Positions 26,063-35,995 of a stretch of 64,000 bases of DNA are shown here, one piece after another (position 1 is the stretch's first letter; each line of letters opens with the position of its first letter). Made by a program: the position numbers and the translations under genes. The notes under the pieces were generated by a model. It saw nothing but the letters and a program-made list of their open reading frames with translations, was not told the origin of the DNA and did no database searches. Source of the DNA: Nitrosomonas sp. (GTDB lineage: Bacteria > Pseudomonadota > Gammaproteobacteria > Burkholderiales > Nitrosomonadaceae); assembly GCF_020852615.1 (NCBI RefSeq), contig NZ_JADZAJ010000024.1, positions 1 to 64,000 on the forward strand, in the 5' to 3' direction.

Positions 26063-27436
26063 TTATGTGCTGTTTTTCTGACGTTGTGCGGCTCTGCGCA
26101 ATTGCAAGGCACGGTCAGTGACACCGAGGCGTTGTGCGGCACGCTGCAGATTACCGTCTGCTTCATCCACAGCGATACGAATTGCAATTTCTTCTGTATC
26201 CTTGCTGATGACTTTGAGCCCCATTCCACGGCTGAGCGCTATTCGAATCGCCCGTTCGAAATTGATATCCCGCCATTCTTTCCGGTTTTCGGATAAGGCC
26301 GGCCGTTCATCAGGCGGAATACAGCCCACTGTGAGAGGGCCTTCACCTGCATATCGGCACAGCATCCGTGAGACAACCTGCTTGAGATCACGCACATTGC
26401 CCGGGTATTGTCTGCACAACAGATATTCCTGAACAGGTTTATCAAGAATGGGGATATTTTTGTATGTACTGCTTTGTTTCAGGAAATGACTTGCCAGTGG
26501 CAAAATGTCATCAGTTCGTTCACGCAGAGGCGGTAAGCAGCATATAAAGCCGGCAATTCTGTAATAGAGATCTGCGCGGAATTCACCTCGTTGAACTTGT
26601 GCCATGAGATCGCGGTTGGTAGCACAAATTAAACGGAACGAGGTGCGTTGCCAGGCGTTGCCACCGACACGTTTGTATGTTTTCTCCTGAATTACCCGTA
26701 AAAGCTGGGTTTGCATGGCCGGAGACAATTCACCAATTTCATCCAGAAAGAGTGTACCTCCATTGGCAAGTGCGAATACTCCATCCCTTGAAGTTGCTGC
26801 TCCCGTGAAAGCTCCGCGCTCATGGCCAAAAAATTCACTGCCGGCCAGCTCCGGCACAATTGTTGAGCAATCCAGGATAACCAGCTCACCTTTGTCAGGG
26901 CGGGGATCCATGGTGTGAATAAGATTTGCCAGTAATTCCTTGCCTGTGCCGCTTTCTCCGAGAATCAGAACCGGTGCACTGGTGAAATATGCCACTTCAA
27001 CGATCTGGCTCAGGATGGTTTTTAGTGCCTGGCTTTCTCCGATCAGTGTCTGTTTAACATCGGGTGAGTTAACCATGGTATTTACCCGCTCCCAGCGGCG
27101 CAGGCGAGAAATGATTTCATGGATGATCAGGCCATGATTGGAGCATGTAAGTACATCAGTGGCTCCAGCATCCATCAGTTTCCAGATCGTATCGCCTGGA
27201 ATGGCTTCGCAACAAAAACAGGTCAGAACCCGGGTTTGACCATTGTGACTGAGTTCATGCAGTTCCTCGAAGGTTTCAGAGGTAATTCCATTGCTGAAAA
27301 TCACGCCGGAATTGCAGAAACACTCATCGCCATGGTTTCTGATTTCAATCCCCTGGCTGGTCAACTGGTTAATAATGCTATCGGCAATCTGTTTCCGATA
27401 ATTGCTGTCCCAGTGTACCCAAATTTTGATAGACAT
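26063..27436 (-). CDS. Sigma-54-dependent transcriptional activator (enhancer-binding protein)
   Basis: 457 aa. N-terminal about 120 residues resemble a response-regulator fold but with no phosphorylatable Asp in the expected place. The AAA+ core follows: Walker A GESGTGKE, the sigma-54 contact loop ERGAFTGA, Walker B GGTLFLDEIGEL, RLICATNRDL and the arginine-finger region LYYRIAGF. A C-terminal Fis-type helix-turn-helix (GNLQRAAQRLGVTDRALQLRRA) binds DNA. The intact GAFTGA means it can activate sigma-54 holoenzyme. ATG 27436 (GGAGG 5 nt upstream) is preferred over TTG 27448. It is convergent with the cassette and is the obvious candidate to fire the promoter at 17520. Confidence 0.9.
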   Translation of the reverse strand: MSIKIWVHWDSNYRKQIADSIINQLTSQGIEIRNHGDECFCNSGVIFSNGITSETFEELHELSHNGQTRVLTCFCCEAIPGDTIWKLMDAGATDVLTCSNHGLIIHEIISRLRRWERVNTMVNSPDVKQTLIGESQALKTILSQIVEVAYFTSAPVLILGESGTGKELLANLIHTMDPRPDKGELVILDCSTIVPELAGSEFFGHERGAFTGAATSRDGVFALANGGTLFLDEIGELSPAMQTQLLRVIQEKTYKRVGGNAWQRTSFRLICATNRDLMAQVQRGEFRADLYYRIAGFICCLPPLRERTDDILPLASHFLKQSSTYKNIPILDKPVQEYLLCRQYPGNVRDLKQVVSRMLCRYAGEGPLTVGCIPPDERPALSENRKEWRDINFERAIRIALSRGMGLKVISKDTEEIAIRIAVDEADGNLQRAAQRLGVTDRALQLRRAAQRQKNST

Positions 27437-27710
27437 CTGAACCTCCAATTTCTGAATTTAGAGAGATACCTCGTAAATAAAGAGAAAACAGGAGTTTGTT
27501 ATTATTGATTATTAAGGGTTAAGTTTTATTTTCTCGGTTGACCTGTTAAGACGCTGCTGAATGATTAAGGAAGTAATTTGTTATCAGATGTCTCTGAAAG
27601 CGGGTGCAGATTGACAGATTGTTTTTAATGCACTGCCCTTTTTACCCGGCATTTCTGTGTCATCTTGTTTTGATCTCCAGTTTTTCAGGTACTTTATCAA
27701 TAGCAAAGTT

Positions 27711-29732
27711 TCAGCTCGCATATCCCGGAGTCGTATCGCAATCTGGCGAAATACCGGGGGGAACCGGATAAAACAGATTGACTGATTCAATCGGGTATTT
27801 GACCCCGGGAGGGGCGTAAACGCCATAATCCGACAGTTCTGTTGGTGAGATATAGCCTGTAACCGCTTCAAGATCAGACAGCCGTATGCCCTGTTTTACC
27901 AGATAGAGAATGTAGGTATTGCGCAGTATCCACGCGGAAACAGGCCGGGTTGTTGCCAGCCCGGCGTCTATCTGCATACAGTTCAGCAATGCTTCCAGAT
28001 CTGCCTGATTCAGACGGTTTCCGGCGGGGTCAATCAGGCAGTAACCGTGTTTGCGGTAAAGTGTGGCGAGAGTGGGATGCAGGGGGATTGTTCTGGCAGA
28101 GACATTCCTGACCGTAAGCGAGTTGTTTTCAAGATCAATATCATCATTCTGCAGACTGGTGATTTCATCCAGTGTCAAACCGCTCAGCAGAAAAACAAGC
28201 AGCTGTTTTTCCTTGAGGCTGGCTGACTGGAAGAGTGCGGCAATCTGCTGGGTAGTAAGCTCGCTGATACTGACATGTTCAAGCGCCTGCACGGATTTTC
28301 CGGGAAGATTGACTGGTGTCGATGGCAAAGTGTCCAGAGAGTTATGGGACAAATTCAGGTTATCCTGGTTGTGCAGGTGAATACCAGACAGGTGGATAGC
28401 CAGTTTTTCCTGTTCCTTGTGCATCAGGAATTCAAAGATCCAGATGGCAGCCAGCCCCAGCAACAGGGAGGCTAATGTTGCGATCATGGCATTCCATAAG
28501 TAATCCGGCCTGATGGAGCTGTGGGGCAGAAAAGCACGTTCGATGACGTCAACATAGGGGTATTTTCCGGTGTGCTGTGCCTCAACCTGAGCCAGTCTTG
28601 CCTGGGTGTCACGGTAGAGTTGTTCCAGTTCTTCCAGATCGGATTTCAATGCATCATGTTCAGTAAAGCGGGCAGTAAATTCAGCTGCTTTTTTTCTGTG
28701 CTGATCGAGCTGTTCCTGTATTGAACGGGTAGCCTGCCGGGCAGCAGCATATTCCTGTTCCGCTTCACTGATGACGATAGACTGTCCTTTATGGCGAGTC
28801 TGCTGAATTTCATTTTCCAGTGATTCCAGTTTTTCCGGGATTACCTTGAGATCCGGAGATAAAGCCATGTATTCACGAGTGTACTGCCGATCCAGCTCTT
28901 CCAGCTGCTCCCGTAATTCCTGGGCGCGTTTTTCGAGTGTGCTCAGAGTGCGGGAATCTTCGCTGGGAACAACGGTTTGTCCTCTTTTAATTGATTTTCT
29001 GACGGCATCGAGACGGGCTTTGGCTTTGACTTCTTCTTCACTGGCCTTATTCAGTGAATCAGTCAGTCCCTTGAGGCGGGCGGGTGCTTCATTGTCCTGC
29101 CGTTCGGCAGAAACAATCGCGTTTTGCTGTCTGAACTGCTCGAGTTCAAACCTTTTTAGCTCAATTTTTTTAGTCAGTGTGGAGAGCTCATCCTGCATCA
29201 TCTCTATTGTTGATCCTTTGGATCGGGCTGTTTCTGCTGATCGCGCATCGAGATAAACGTCAATCCAGGTGTTGATGATACGTGGCAGTAACTCGGGCTT
29301 ATCTCCTTCAGCGACCATTTCAACCAGGTTGGTGTCAATTACCGGCCGAACGTCCAGCATGTCGCGAATTGCAGCAGGACTTAAATCAACTCCCGTTTCA
29401 GTACCGTCGTTTCTGCGCAGACGATTCACGGTTTCTGTTAACAGTTCCGGCCCGAGAAGAATCTGTTTCTGAATGGCAACATGCTGAATATCAGCCTCTC
29501 TGCTTTCCTGATCGATTGCGGTTTTCGTGACTGTCAGCAGTGTGGCGTAGCTCTGGTAGATTGCCGGCTGTAAAAAAACGAAACCGAGCGATAACAGCAG
29601 GCTGGATAGAAAAACAGCGGTAAAGATAACCAGCCGGGTGGGTTTGAGCTGAGCGAGATAGCTGAAAAGAAGAGAGAATGGTCTTCCCGCATTGGGGATT
29701 ATATTTTCCAATCGAGGAGACTCTTTGTTCAT
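27711..29732 (-). CDS. Wzz-type polysaccharide chain-length determinant fused to a degenerate tyrosine-recombinase-like domain
   Basis: 673 aa. Residues about 1-435 are a Wzz/GNVR polysaccharide co-polymerase: TM1 (LVIFTAVFLSSLLLSLGFVFL), a long periplasmic coiled coil (about 170-400), and TM2 (AMIATLASLLLGLAAIWIFEFL). Instead of stopping or continuing into a tyrosine kinase, it carries about 180 residues (490-660) with the layout of a phage-integrase catalytic domain: LTTQQIAALF, LLSGLTLDEITSLQNDDIDLENNSLTVRN, IPLHPTL, WILRNTYILYLVKQGI and GYISPTELSDYGVY. The first catalytic Arg is Thr and the HxxRH box reads WILRN, so recombination activity is unlikely. Role: length control of an exopolysaccharide, with the extra domain perhaps regulatory. 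Confidence 0.8.
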   Translation of the reverse strand: MNKESPRLENIIPNAGRPFSLLFSYLAQLKPTRLVIFTAVFLSSLLLSLGFVFLQPAIYQSYATLLTVTKTAIDQESREADIQHVAIQKQILLGPELLTETVNRLRRNDGTETGVDLSPAAIRDMLDVRPVIDTNLVEMVAEGDKPELLPRIINTWIDVYLDARSAETARSKGSTIEMMQDELSTLTKKIELKRFELEQFRQQNAIVSAERQDNEAPARLKGLTDSLNKASEEEVKAKARLDAVRKSIKRGQTVVPSEDSRTLSTLEKRAQELREQLEELDRQYTREYMALSPDLKVIPEKLESLENEIQQTRHKGQSIVISEAEQEYAAARQATRSIQEQLDQHRKKAAEFTARFTEHDALKSDLEELEQLYRDTQARLAQVEAQHTGKYPYVDVIERAFLPHSSIRPDYLWNAMIATLASLLLGLAAIWIFEFLMHKEQEKLAIHLSGIHLHNQDNLNLSHNSLDTLPSTPVNLPGKSVQALEHVSISELTTQQIAALFQSASLKEKQLLVFLLSGLTLDEITSLQNDDIDLENNSLTVRNVSARTIPLHPTLATLYRKHGYCLIDPAGNRLNQADLEALLNCMQIDAGLATTRPVSAWILRNTYILYLVKQGIRLSDLEAVTGYISPTELSDYGVYAPPGVKYPIESVNLFYPVPPGISPDCDTTPGYAS

Positions 29733-29960
29733 TTTTTATCCCGGTCGTAATGATCAGATTAATGGAAGAGCCGGGTGAATAAATAAAGCTCCAGCCTCGG
29801 CACTTGCTCAATACTAAAAGATGCAGGCAGTCACGAAGCTGATTTTAGAATCGGGTAATCAGAGCCGGCACCCATCTTTAAACTGTATCGGTTTTTATGA
29901 CAGATTACTGTATTTTTTATCATCGCGACGGACCCCGGATAAGTCACTCCTGAAAAAAGG

Positions 29961-32762
29961 TTAACCACTGTTCCTGAGCCCGGTAGCCACGCCATTGATG
30001 GTCAGGTGAATTGCACGATGAACGGTATCTTCATCGTCTCCGGAGCGATAGCGGCGGAGCAGTTCTATCTGCAGGTGATTCAACGGGTCGATATAGGGCG
30101 TCCGGATACGGATACTGCGAGCCAGTGTCGGGTTGTCCTGCAGTAATTCGGAATGTCCGGTAATGGCAAACAGCCACTTCACGCAACGTTCCCACTCATG
30201 ACGGATGCTGGTAAAAACGTTTTGGCGCAGCTCAGCATCCGTTACCAGTTCCGCGTAGCGTGAGGCGATACCCAGATCGCTCTTGGACAGCACCATATCC
30301 ATGTTGGACAGCAGGGTTTGCAGGAAGGGCCAGCTGCGGTGCATCTCTTGCAGCTGTTTCAATGCATCCTGGGCATTTTCGGCTTGCTGAATGTAATTTT
30401 CCACAGCAGAGCCAAACCCGTACCAGCCGGGAAGCATTGTACGATTGAGGCTCCAGCTGAATACCCATGGAATTGCACGTAAATCTTCAATTTTGTCAGA
30501 GGGTTTGCGTGAAGTTGGCCGGCTGCCGATATGCAGGCCGGCAATTTCACGGATCGGGGTGGATTCCTGGAAGAACTGCTTGAATCCCGGTGTTTTATAA
30601 ACCAGATTGCGATACGCTTCGCACGCACCGGAAGACAATGTTTCCATGATCTGGTGGAACTGGGGAGCGTGATACTGAACGGCATCACGCTCCAGTAAAG
30701 TGGATTCAATGGTGGCTGCAACCAGTGTTTCGAGGTTGCGCCGACCGATTTCAGGATCGGTGTATTTGCTGGCGATAACTTCTCCCTGCTCTGTGAGCCG
30801 GATCTGGCCGCTGACGCTGCCTGGAGGCTGCGCCAGGATTCCCTGGTAGCTGGGGCCGCCACCACGCCCTACCGTGCCGCCGCGGCCGTGGAACAGACGC
30901 AGTCTGACACCGTGACGGTTAAATACTTTGGTCAGTTCAATTTCAGCCTTGTAGATTTCCCAGTTGGAGGTAACGAAGCCGCCATCCTTGTTACTGTCCG
31001 AATAGCCCAGCATGACTTCCTGCAGATTGCCGCGTGAAAGCAGCAGCTTGCGGTAATCCGGAAGAGAGAACAGCTCATCCATGACATTGGCGCAACCGCG
31101 CAGATCATCAATTGTTTCAAATAACGGAATAATGTTTACCGTTGATTGCGGGTCATCTCCAAAATGCAGCAGCCCGACTTCCTTCAGCAGCAGGGCAACT
31201 TCCAGGATGTGTACCACCCCGGTTGCCATCGAAATAATGTAATTGGGCAATGCGGCATGACCAAAGCGGCGCTGAATTTCAGCTGCCATTTTCAGGATAC
31301 GCAGCTCGCTTTGTGTCAGATCGGAAAAATCCGAGAGGGAGGAAATCAGCGAACGCGAGCGTTTGAGCTCGGCCAGCAGCCATTCAGCGCGCTCGGAACG
31401 GGACATCCCGGTGTAACTCCGGTTATCCCGGACATTTTTCTCATATAACTCGGAAATAACCTGCTCATGTATTCTGCTGTGCTGTCGCATATCCAGTGGT
31501 GCGAGGTGAAAACCGAATACATCTGCGGCCCGGCGCAGATCCCGTAATGTGCTCTGGGCCAGTTTGTCCGAGCGATGCTGTTTCAGTGAGCGGATAATGA
31601 TGTCAAGATCATGTACAAACTCGGCACTGTCAGCATAAGGTTCGGCGTTGCTCTCCTGGTAGCGGCCACCAACACAGGGACCCAGGTGTCTGCTGGTTGC
31701 AATCAGGCGGGCGTGAATACCGAGAAATACACGCCGGTAAGGTTCATCAATTCTGCTGGCGGGCAGGCCGGGCGCAGTGGAAGCCAGTCCTTCCAGCTCA
31801 CTGGTTACTTTGATCAAACGCTCGGACAGGCTCATGGTCTGGCCGATTTTTTCCACCTCGCTGATGTAGAAATCCAGTATCAGTGCCGAGTGTCGTTCGG
31901 CAGCATGCAGCATGATCTGATGGGTGACAAAAGGGTTGCCGTCCCGATCTCCGCCTATCCAGCTGCCGATTCGCAAAAATGAAGCGATGCGCGGTGCCGA
32001 TTTATCCATGTGACGTTCCAGGAGATCTTCGATTTTGGCGTAGATATAGGGGATTTGTCTGAGGAAGGTGTAGTGGTAATAGATGAGGCCATTTTCGATC
32101 TCATCCTGCACCGTTAGTCTGACAGACCGTAATACCCGTGTTTGCCATAGTGTCTGGATGGCAGTACGCAAACCTTCCTCGTTATGGCGCATTTCATTGG
32201 GGGTGAGCTGGGTGCGATCCCGTTCTTTGAGCAGGCGCTGGATTTTGAGCTGATAGTCCAGAATACTGCGTCGCTGTACTTCGGTCGGATGTGCTGTTAA
32301 TACCGGGGAGATCAGGGCACTGGCGAAAAAATCCTGCAGTTGCTCGGTATTGATCCCTTTTGCCACCACACGCTGCAGCGAAAGTGTAACGCTGCCGTCC
32401 TGGGGAGGAGAGCCTGCGCGCAGATGAGCACGGCGACGGCGGTTATGGTGCAGATCTTCAGCGATGTTTGAAAGCAGCGAGAAATAGCTGAACGCACGCA
32501 CAACAGCAATGGTTTCCTTGTGGCTGAGGTGGTTGAGGATGGCATCGAGTTCGTGCCTTGCCGCTTCATCCTGATCCCGCCGGAAGCGTACGGATGTTTG
32601 GCGGACAGTTTCGACCAGATCAAACATGGCTTCGCCTTCCAGTTCCCGTATGGTGTCTCCCAGCATGCGCCCCAGCAAGCGAATATCTTCCCGCAACGGG
32701 TAATCCTTTTCGTTAGGTATGTTTTTTTCGGGAATAGCATTTGCTTGGGTGTTCAGACTCAT
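29961..32762 (-). CDS. ppc: Phosphoenolpyruvate carboxylase
   Basis: 933 aa from ATG 32762 (MSLNTQANAIPEKN), with GGAG about 11 nt upstream; the frame extends to 32849 but the extra 29 residues are not family-like. Catalytic motifs present: VLTAHPTEVQRRSI (His), GGDRDGNPFVT, LFHGRGGTVGRGGGPS, and the C-terminal LRNSG-stop (usual QNTG/RNTG end). It carboxylates PEP to oxaloacetate, replenishing the TCA cycle, important in an autotroph or incomplete-cycle organism. Divergent from hemC with about 125 bp between. Confidence 0.97.
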   Translation of the reverse strand: MSLNTQANAIPEKNIPNEKDYPLREDIRLLGRMLGDTIRELEGEAMFDLVETVRQTSVRFRRDQDEAARHELDAILNHLSHKETIAVVRAFSYFSLLSNIAEDLHHNRRRRAHLRAGSPPQDGSVTLSLQRVVAKGINTEQLQDFFASALISPVLTAHPTEVQRRSILDYQLKIQRLLKERDRTQLTPNEMRHNEEGLRTAIQTLWQTRVLRSVRLTVQDEIENGLIYYHYTFLRQIPYIYAKIEDLLERHMDKSAPRIASFLRIGSWIGGDRDGNPFVTHQIMLHAAERHSALILDFYISEVEKIGQTMSLSERLIKVTSELEGLASTAPGLPASRIDEPYRRVFLGIHARLIATSRHLGPCVGGRYQESNAEPYADSAEFVHDLDIIIRSLKQHRSDKLAQSTLRDLRRAADVFGFHLAPLDMRQHSRIHEQVISELYEKNVRDNRSYTGMSRSERAEWLLAELKRSRSLISSLSDFSDLTQSELRILKMAAEIQRRFGHAALPNYIISMATGVVHILEVALLLKEVGLLHFGDDPQSTVNIIPLFETIDDLRGCANVMDELFSLPDYRKLLLSRGNLQEVMLGYSDSNKDGGFVTSNWEIYKAEIELTKVFNRHGVRLRLFHGRGGTVGRGGGPSYQGILAQPPGSVSGQIRLTEQGEVIASKYTDPEIGRRNLETLVAATIESTLLERDAVQYHAPQFHQIMETLSSGACEAYRNLVYKTPGFKQFFQESTPIREIAGLHIGSRPTSRKPSDKIEDLRAIPWVFSWSLNRTMLPGWYGFGSAVENYIQQAENAQDALKQLQEMHRSWPFLQTLLSNMDMVLSKSDLGIASRYAELVTDAELRQNVFTSIRHEWERCVKWLFAITGHSELLQDNPTLARSIRIRTPYIDPLNHLQIELLRRYRSGDDEDTVHRAIHLTINGVATGLRNSG

Positions 32763-32888
32763 TGTTGAGTGTCTCCTGTGATCGTGAATACGGGGGTAAC
32801 CGAGGTGAAGGTGTGGTTTTCCGCCATCATCCGCGCCAGAGCTGGCCATGCTAGAATGGCGGCGTTGTCACAAATTCAGAATTCTGTT

Positions 32889-33815
32889 ATGTCCAGTCCT
32901 AAAAAAATTGTAATTGCATCACGCGAGAGCCAGCTCGCTATGTGGCAGGCGAATTTTATCCGCGGCCGTTTGCTCGAATTATACCCGCAAACGGATATCA
33001 CCATACTTGGCATGACGACCAGAGGAGATCAGATTCTGGACGTTTCTCTGTCGAAAATTGGTGGTAAGGGGCTTTTTATCAAAGAGCTTGAACTGGCTCT
33101 GGAGGATGGTCGCGCTGATATTGCCGTACATTCCATGAAAGATGTACCGATGACTGTTCCGCCCGGTTTTCGGCTGGCGGCCATTACAGAACGGGAAGAT
33201 CCGCGCGACGCATTTGTTTCAAATAACTTTTCCAGCTTGGAAGAGCTGCCGGCCGGGAGTGTGGTGGGGACTTCCAGTTTGCGACGTGAATCTCAGTTGC
33301 ATGCACGTTTTCCTCATCTGCAGGTTCGCCCGCTGCGTGGCAATGTGCAGACCCGTTTGAGAAAACTGGATGAAGGTGAATACAGTGCAATTATTCTGGC
33401 TGCAGCCGGGTTGAAGCGCCTGGAGCTGGGGTATCGCATACGCATGCTGTTACCGCCTGAATTGAGTCTTCCTGCGGTGGGGCAGGGTGCCCTGGGGATT
33501 GAGTGTCGTGACAGTGATTATGATATGGCTGAATGGATGAAACCGTTGCATCATATTACAACCGCTTATTGTGTGCAGGCGGAACGTGCCATGAGCCGTG
33601 TACTGGGAGGCAGCTGCCAGGTGCCCCTGGGCGGGTTTGCCGAGATTTTCGAAGATGTGTTGACTTTGCGCGGTTTTGTGGCGACACCTGACGGATCAAG
33701 AATGATTGCCGATAAGCTATGTGGTAAGCCTGAATCAGGGGAGCAGATGGGGCAGCAGTTGGCCCGGAATCTGATGGCCCATGGCGCAGAGGAAATTCTT
33801 GCATCCCTGGTTTGA
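32889..33815 (+). CDS. hemC: Porphobilinogen deaminase (hydroxymethylbilane synthase) HemC
   Basis: 308 aa; condenses four porphobilinogens into hydroxymethylbilane for heme and siroheme. Seen: [51 protein letters not shown], and the dipyrromethane-cofactor cysteine in [12 protein letters not shown] (C243). The open frame reaches back to 32769, but ATG 32889 ([14 protein letters not shown]) is the family start. First gene of hemC-hemD. Confidence 0.97.
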   Translation: MSSPKKIVIASRESQLAMWQANFIRGRLLELYPQTDITILGMTTRGDQILDVSLSKIGGKGLFIKELELALEDGRADIAVHSMKDVPMTVPPGFRLAAITEREDPRDAFVSNNFSSLEELPAGSVVGTSSLRRESQLHARFPHLQVRPLRGNVQTRLRKLDEGEYSAIILAAAGLKRLELGYRIRMLLPPELSLPAVGQGALGIECRDSDYDMAEWMKPLHHITTAYCVQAERAMSRVLGGSCQVPLGGFAEIFEDVLTLRGFVATPDGSRMIADKLCGKPESGEQMGQQLARNLMAHGAEEILASLV

Positions 33816-33818
33816 GAG

Positions 33819-34637
33819 GTGATTGAGACTGGAGCAGGGCCGGATTTAACATCCGGCCAGTTAGCCGGTAAAGGCATCCTGATTACTCGTCCTTTGCACC
33901 AGGCGGGCAATCTGGCGACACAAATCAAATTGCTTGGCGGAGAACCCTGGCTGTTTCCCGTGCTGGAAATTTCTGACAGTGAAAACAGGCAGCCTCTGCT
34001 GGATACGATTGTTCGACTCGATGAATTTGATCTGGCCATATTTGTCAGCCCGAATGCGGTAGAAAAAGTGATGTCTCTGATCCGGGCCGGTCGCGGCTGG
34101 CCTCGGCATGTATCAGTTGCCACGGTGGGTAAAGGTAGCGCCCGGGCACTCGAACGTTATGGTATTACCCGTGTAATAGTTCCCGAAGATGGTTCTGATA
34201 GCGAAGCACTGTTACGAATGCCTCAGTTGCAGGTAATGCAAAACAGGCGTGTGGTAATTTTTCGCGGGAATGATGGGCGAAAATTACTTGGGGATACGTT
34301 GCGTAACCGTGGGGCGAATGTTGAATACGTGGAATGTTACCACCGCCACAAACCGGAGATCGACCCGTTGCCGTTGCTAAAGCACTGGCGTAATAATGGG
34401 ATTCAGGCTGTGATCATAAGCAGCAGCGAAGGTCTGGATAATTTAATTGACATGATTGGTGAAACCGGCAAACAATTACTTGAAGCGACGCCGGTATTTA
34501 CTGCGCATGATCGGATTGAATGCAAGGCTGTCGCATCAGGTATCAGAAAAATATACCGTACTTCTCTGGGGGATGAGGGGACAGTGCAGGGGTTGCTGGA
34601 GTATTTCGGGAAAAATAATCGTGCGAGTTACCCTTGA
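33819..34637 (+). CDS. hemD: Uroporphyrinogen-III synthase HemD
   Basis: 272 aa; closes hydroxymethylbilane to uroporphyrinogen III with ring-D inversion. The family is poorly conserved in sequence; the support is GKGILITRPLHQAGNLATQI at the N-terminus, FVSPNAVEKVM, VATVGKGSARALERYG, VVIFRGNDGRKLLGDTLRNRGANVEYVECYHR and IISSSEGLDNL, plus its place 3 nt after hemC. It starts with GTG at 33819, a GAGAGG sequence lying almost against it. Confidence 0.93.
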   Translation: MIETGAGPDLTSGQLAGKGILITRPLHQAGNLATQIKLLGGEPWLFPVLEISDSENRQPLLDTIVRLDEFDLAIFVSPNAVEKVMSLIRAGRGWPRHVSVATVGKGSARALERYGITRVIVPEDGSDSEALLRMPQLQVMQNRRVVIFRGNDGRKLLGDTLRNRGANVEYVECYHRHKPEIDPLPLLKHWRNNGIQAVIISSSEGLDNLIDMIGETGKQLLEATPVFTAHDRIECKAVASGIRKIYRTSLGDEGTVQGLLEYFGKNNRASYP

Positions 34638-34825
34638 TCTTGTAAATCACCGAGTTTTACTGGAACTGTAAGTGCAGTAATCCCCCTGTTGCTCTGCAAC
34701 TGGAGTGTGAGTGTATTCCTGACCGGAGGGCGGCACCGTTAAGGGTTGTTAACCTGTTTACCGGATGCCGGAAAGTTTCTGGAAAGCGTGTATCGCGATC
34801 AATTCATTATGAAAGGGGAGAGGGG

Positions 34826-35995
34826 ATGAAGCTGGTGTTCTGGTTATTTGCACTGTTTGCGGCAGCTACTGCCATTGTGCTGACTGCGTATTACCATACG
34901 GGTTCGGTGCTGTTTACTGTACCGCCTTACAAAATTGAGTTTGCATTCAACACGTTTATCCTGATGGCGCTGTCTGTTTTTACTTTGTTTTATGCGCTGC
35001 TGAGGATAGTGGCCAATTTATCCGGGTCACGCGAAAAAAAAGTTGAGCGGCTGACAGGATCCGGACTGAAGACATTTTTTGAGACGGAGTACGATACTGC
35101 TGCAGGGATTGCAGAAAAGGCTTTCAAACTTGCTGATAAACAGGCTGATAAGGCTTTGAATGCGGTGATAGCGGCCCGATCAGCACATCAGTTAAAAAAC
35201 TATGCACAACGTGATCGTTTACTGGCTGCTGCAAGAGAGCTGGCGCCTGGCGACAGAGCACTGACACTGATTACTCAGGCGGAACTGTTGCTGGATGAGG
35301 GACGTCATGCTGATGCGCTGGCAGCACTGCAGTTACTTTATTCCACGGGCGGCCTGCAAAGAACGGCAGTACTTTTGCTGGAATTAAAAGCACACCAGCT
35401 GGCGGGTAACTGGGATTCCGTGCTGGAGTTAACTGAAATCCTGGTGAATCGTCCTTCCGTTGACAGAGTGCTGATAAATGAACTGCGGCACAGTGCCCAC
35501 CTGGAAAATATCCGTAAAAATGCGAAAGATATTGCTCTGCTGAGAAAATACTGGAATAGCTTGTCGAATCACGAAAAACTTGACGGGAAGCTTGCGGCTG
35601 CGGCCGCTCGAGCCATGATTTCCCTGGGAGATAGTGCCACCGCCCAGAAGATTATTGAGAACAGTCTGGATATTCAGCCTTATCCCAAGCTTGTGGCATT
35701 GTATGCGGATTGTAAAAGTAGTGTGGTCAGCTGGCAGATACAGCGTGCTGAAAGCTGGCTGGCGAAATATCCAAATAATGCCCCCCTGCTGCTGACATTG
35801 GGAAAGCTTTGCACTTACGGAGAGTTATGGGGTAAGGCGCAGAGCTACCTGGAAGCCAGTCTGTCAATAGAACCGGGGTATCCGGTACATCTTGCGCTGG
35901 CACAGCTGTTTGAAAAACTGGGTAAGCAGGAAGCAGCGAATGAACACTATCGCAAGGGGCTCGATTTTGCGCTGAAACAAATTGCAACAACCTGA
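34826..35995 (+). CDS. hemY: HemY-type inner-membrane TPR protein
   Basis: 389 aa. Two N-terminal hydrophobic segments (LVFWLFALFAAATAIVLTAYY and FNTFILMALSVFTLFYALL) anchor HemY_N, followed by TPR-like helices (ALNAVIAARSAHQLKNYAQRDRLLAAARELAPGDRALTLITQAELLLDEGRHADALAAL...). This is the HemY of the hemCDXY cluster, not protoporphyrinogen oxidase; it probably affects late heme synthesis. hemX, which commonly lies between hemD and hemY, is absent: only 188 bp without a gene. Start ATG 34826 follows GGGGAGAGGG. Its last codons form half of a hairpin shared with the converging gene. Confidence 0.9.
   Translation: MKLVFWLFALFAAATAIVLTAYYHTGSVLFTVPPYKIEFAFNTFILMALSVFTLFYALLRIVANLSGSREKKVERLTGSGLKTFFETEYDTAAGIAEKAFKLADKQADKALNAVIAARSAHQLKNYAQRDRLLAAARELAPGDRALTLITQAELLLDEGRHADALAALQLLYSTGGLQRTAVLLLELKAHQLAGNWDSVLELTEILVNRPSVDRVLINELRHSAHLENIRKNAKDIALLRKYWNSLSNHEKLDGKLAAAAARAMISLGDSATAQKIIENSLDIQPYPKLVALYADCKSSVVSWQIQRAESWLAKYPNNAPLLLTLGKLCTYGELWGKAQSYLEASLSIEPGYPVHLALAQLFEKLGKQEAANEHYRKGLDFALKQIATT

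Noticed and set aside
17520-27436. Cassette as a prophage or tailocin
   Set aside because: No capsid, tail, portal, lysis or integrase genes; the gene set and sigma-54 control do not fit a phage.
27711-28290. Integrase-like sequence as a sign of a mobile element
   Set aside because: It is fused in frame to a Wzz protein and lacks key catalytic residues; no attachment site or tRNA was seen nearby, so I do not call a genomic island from it.
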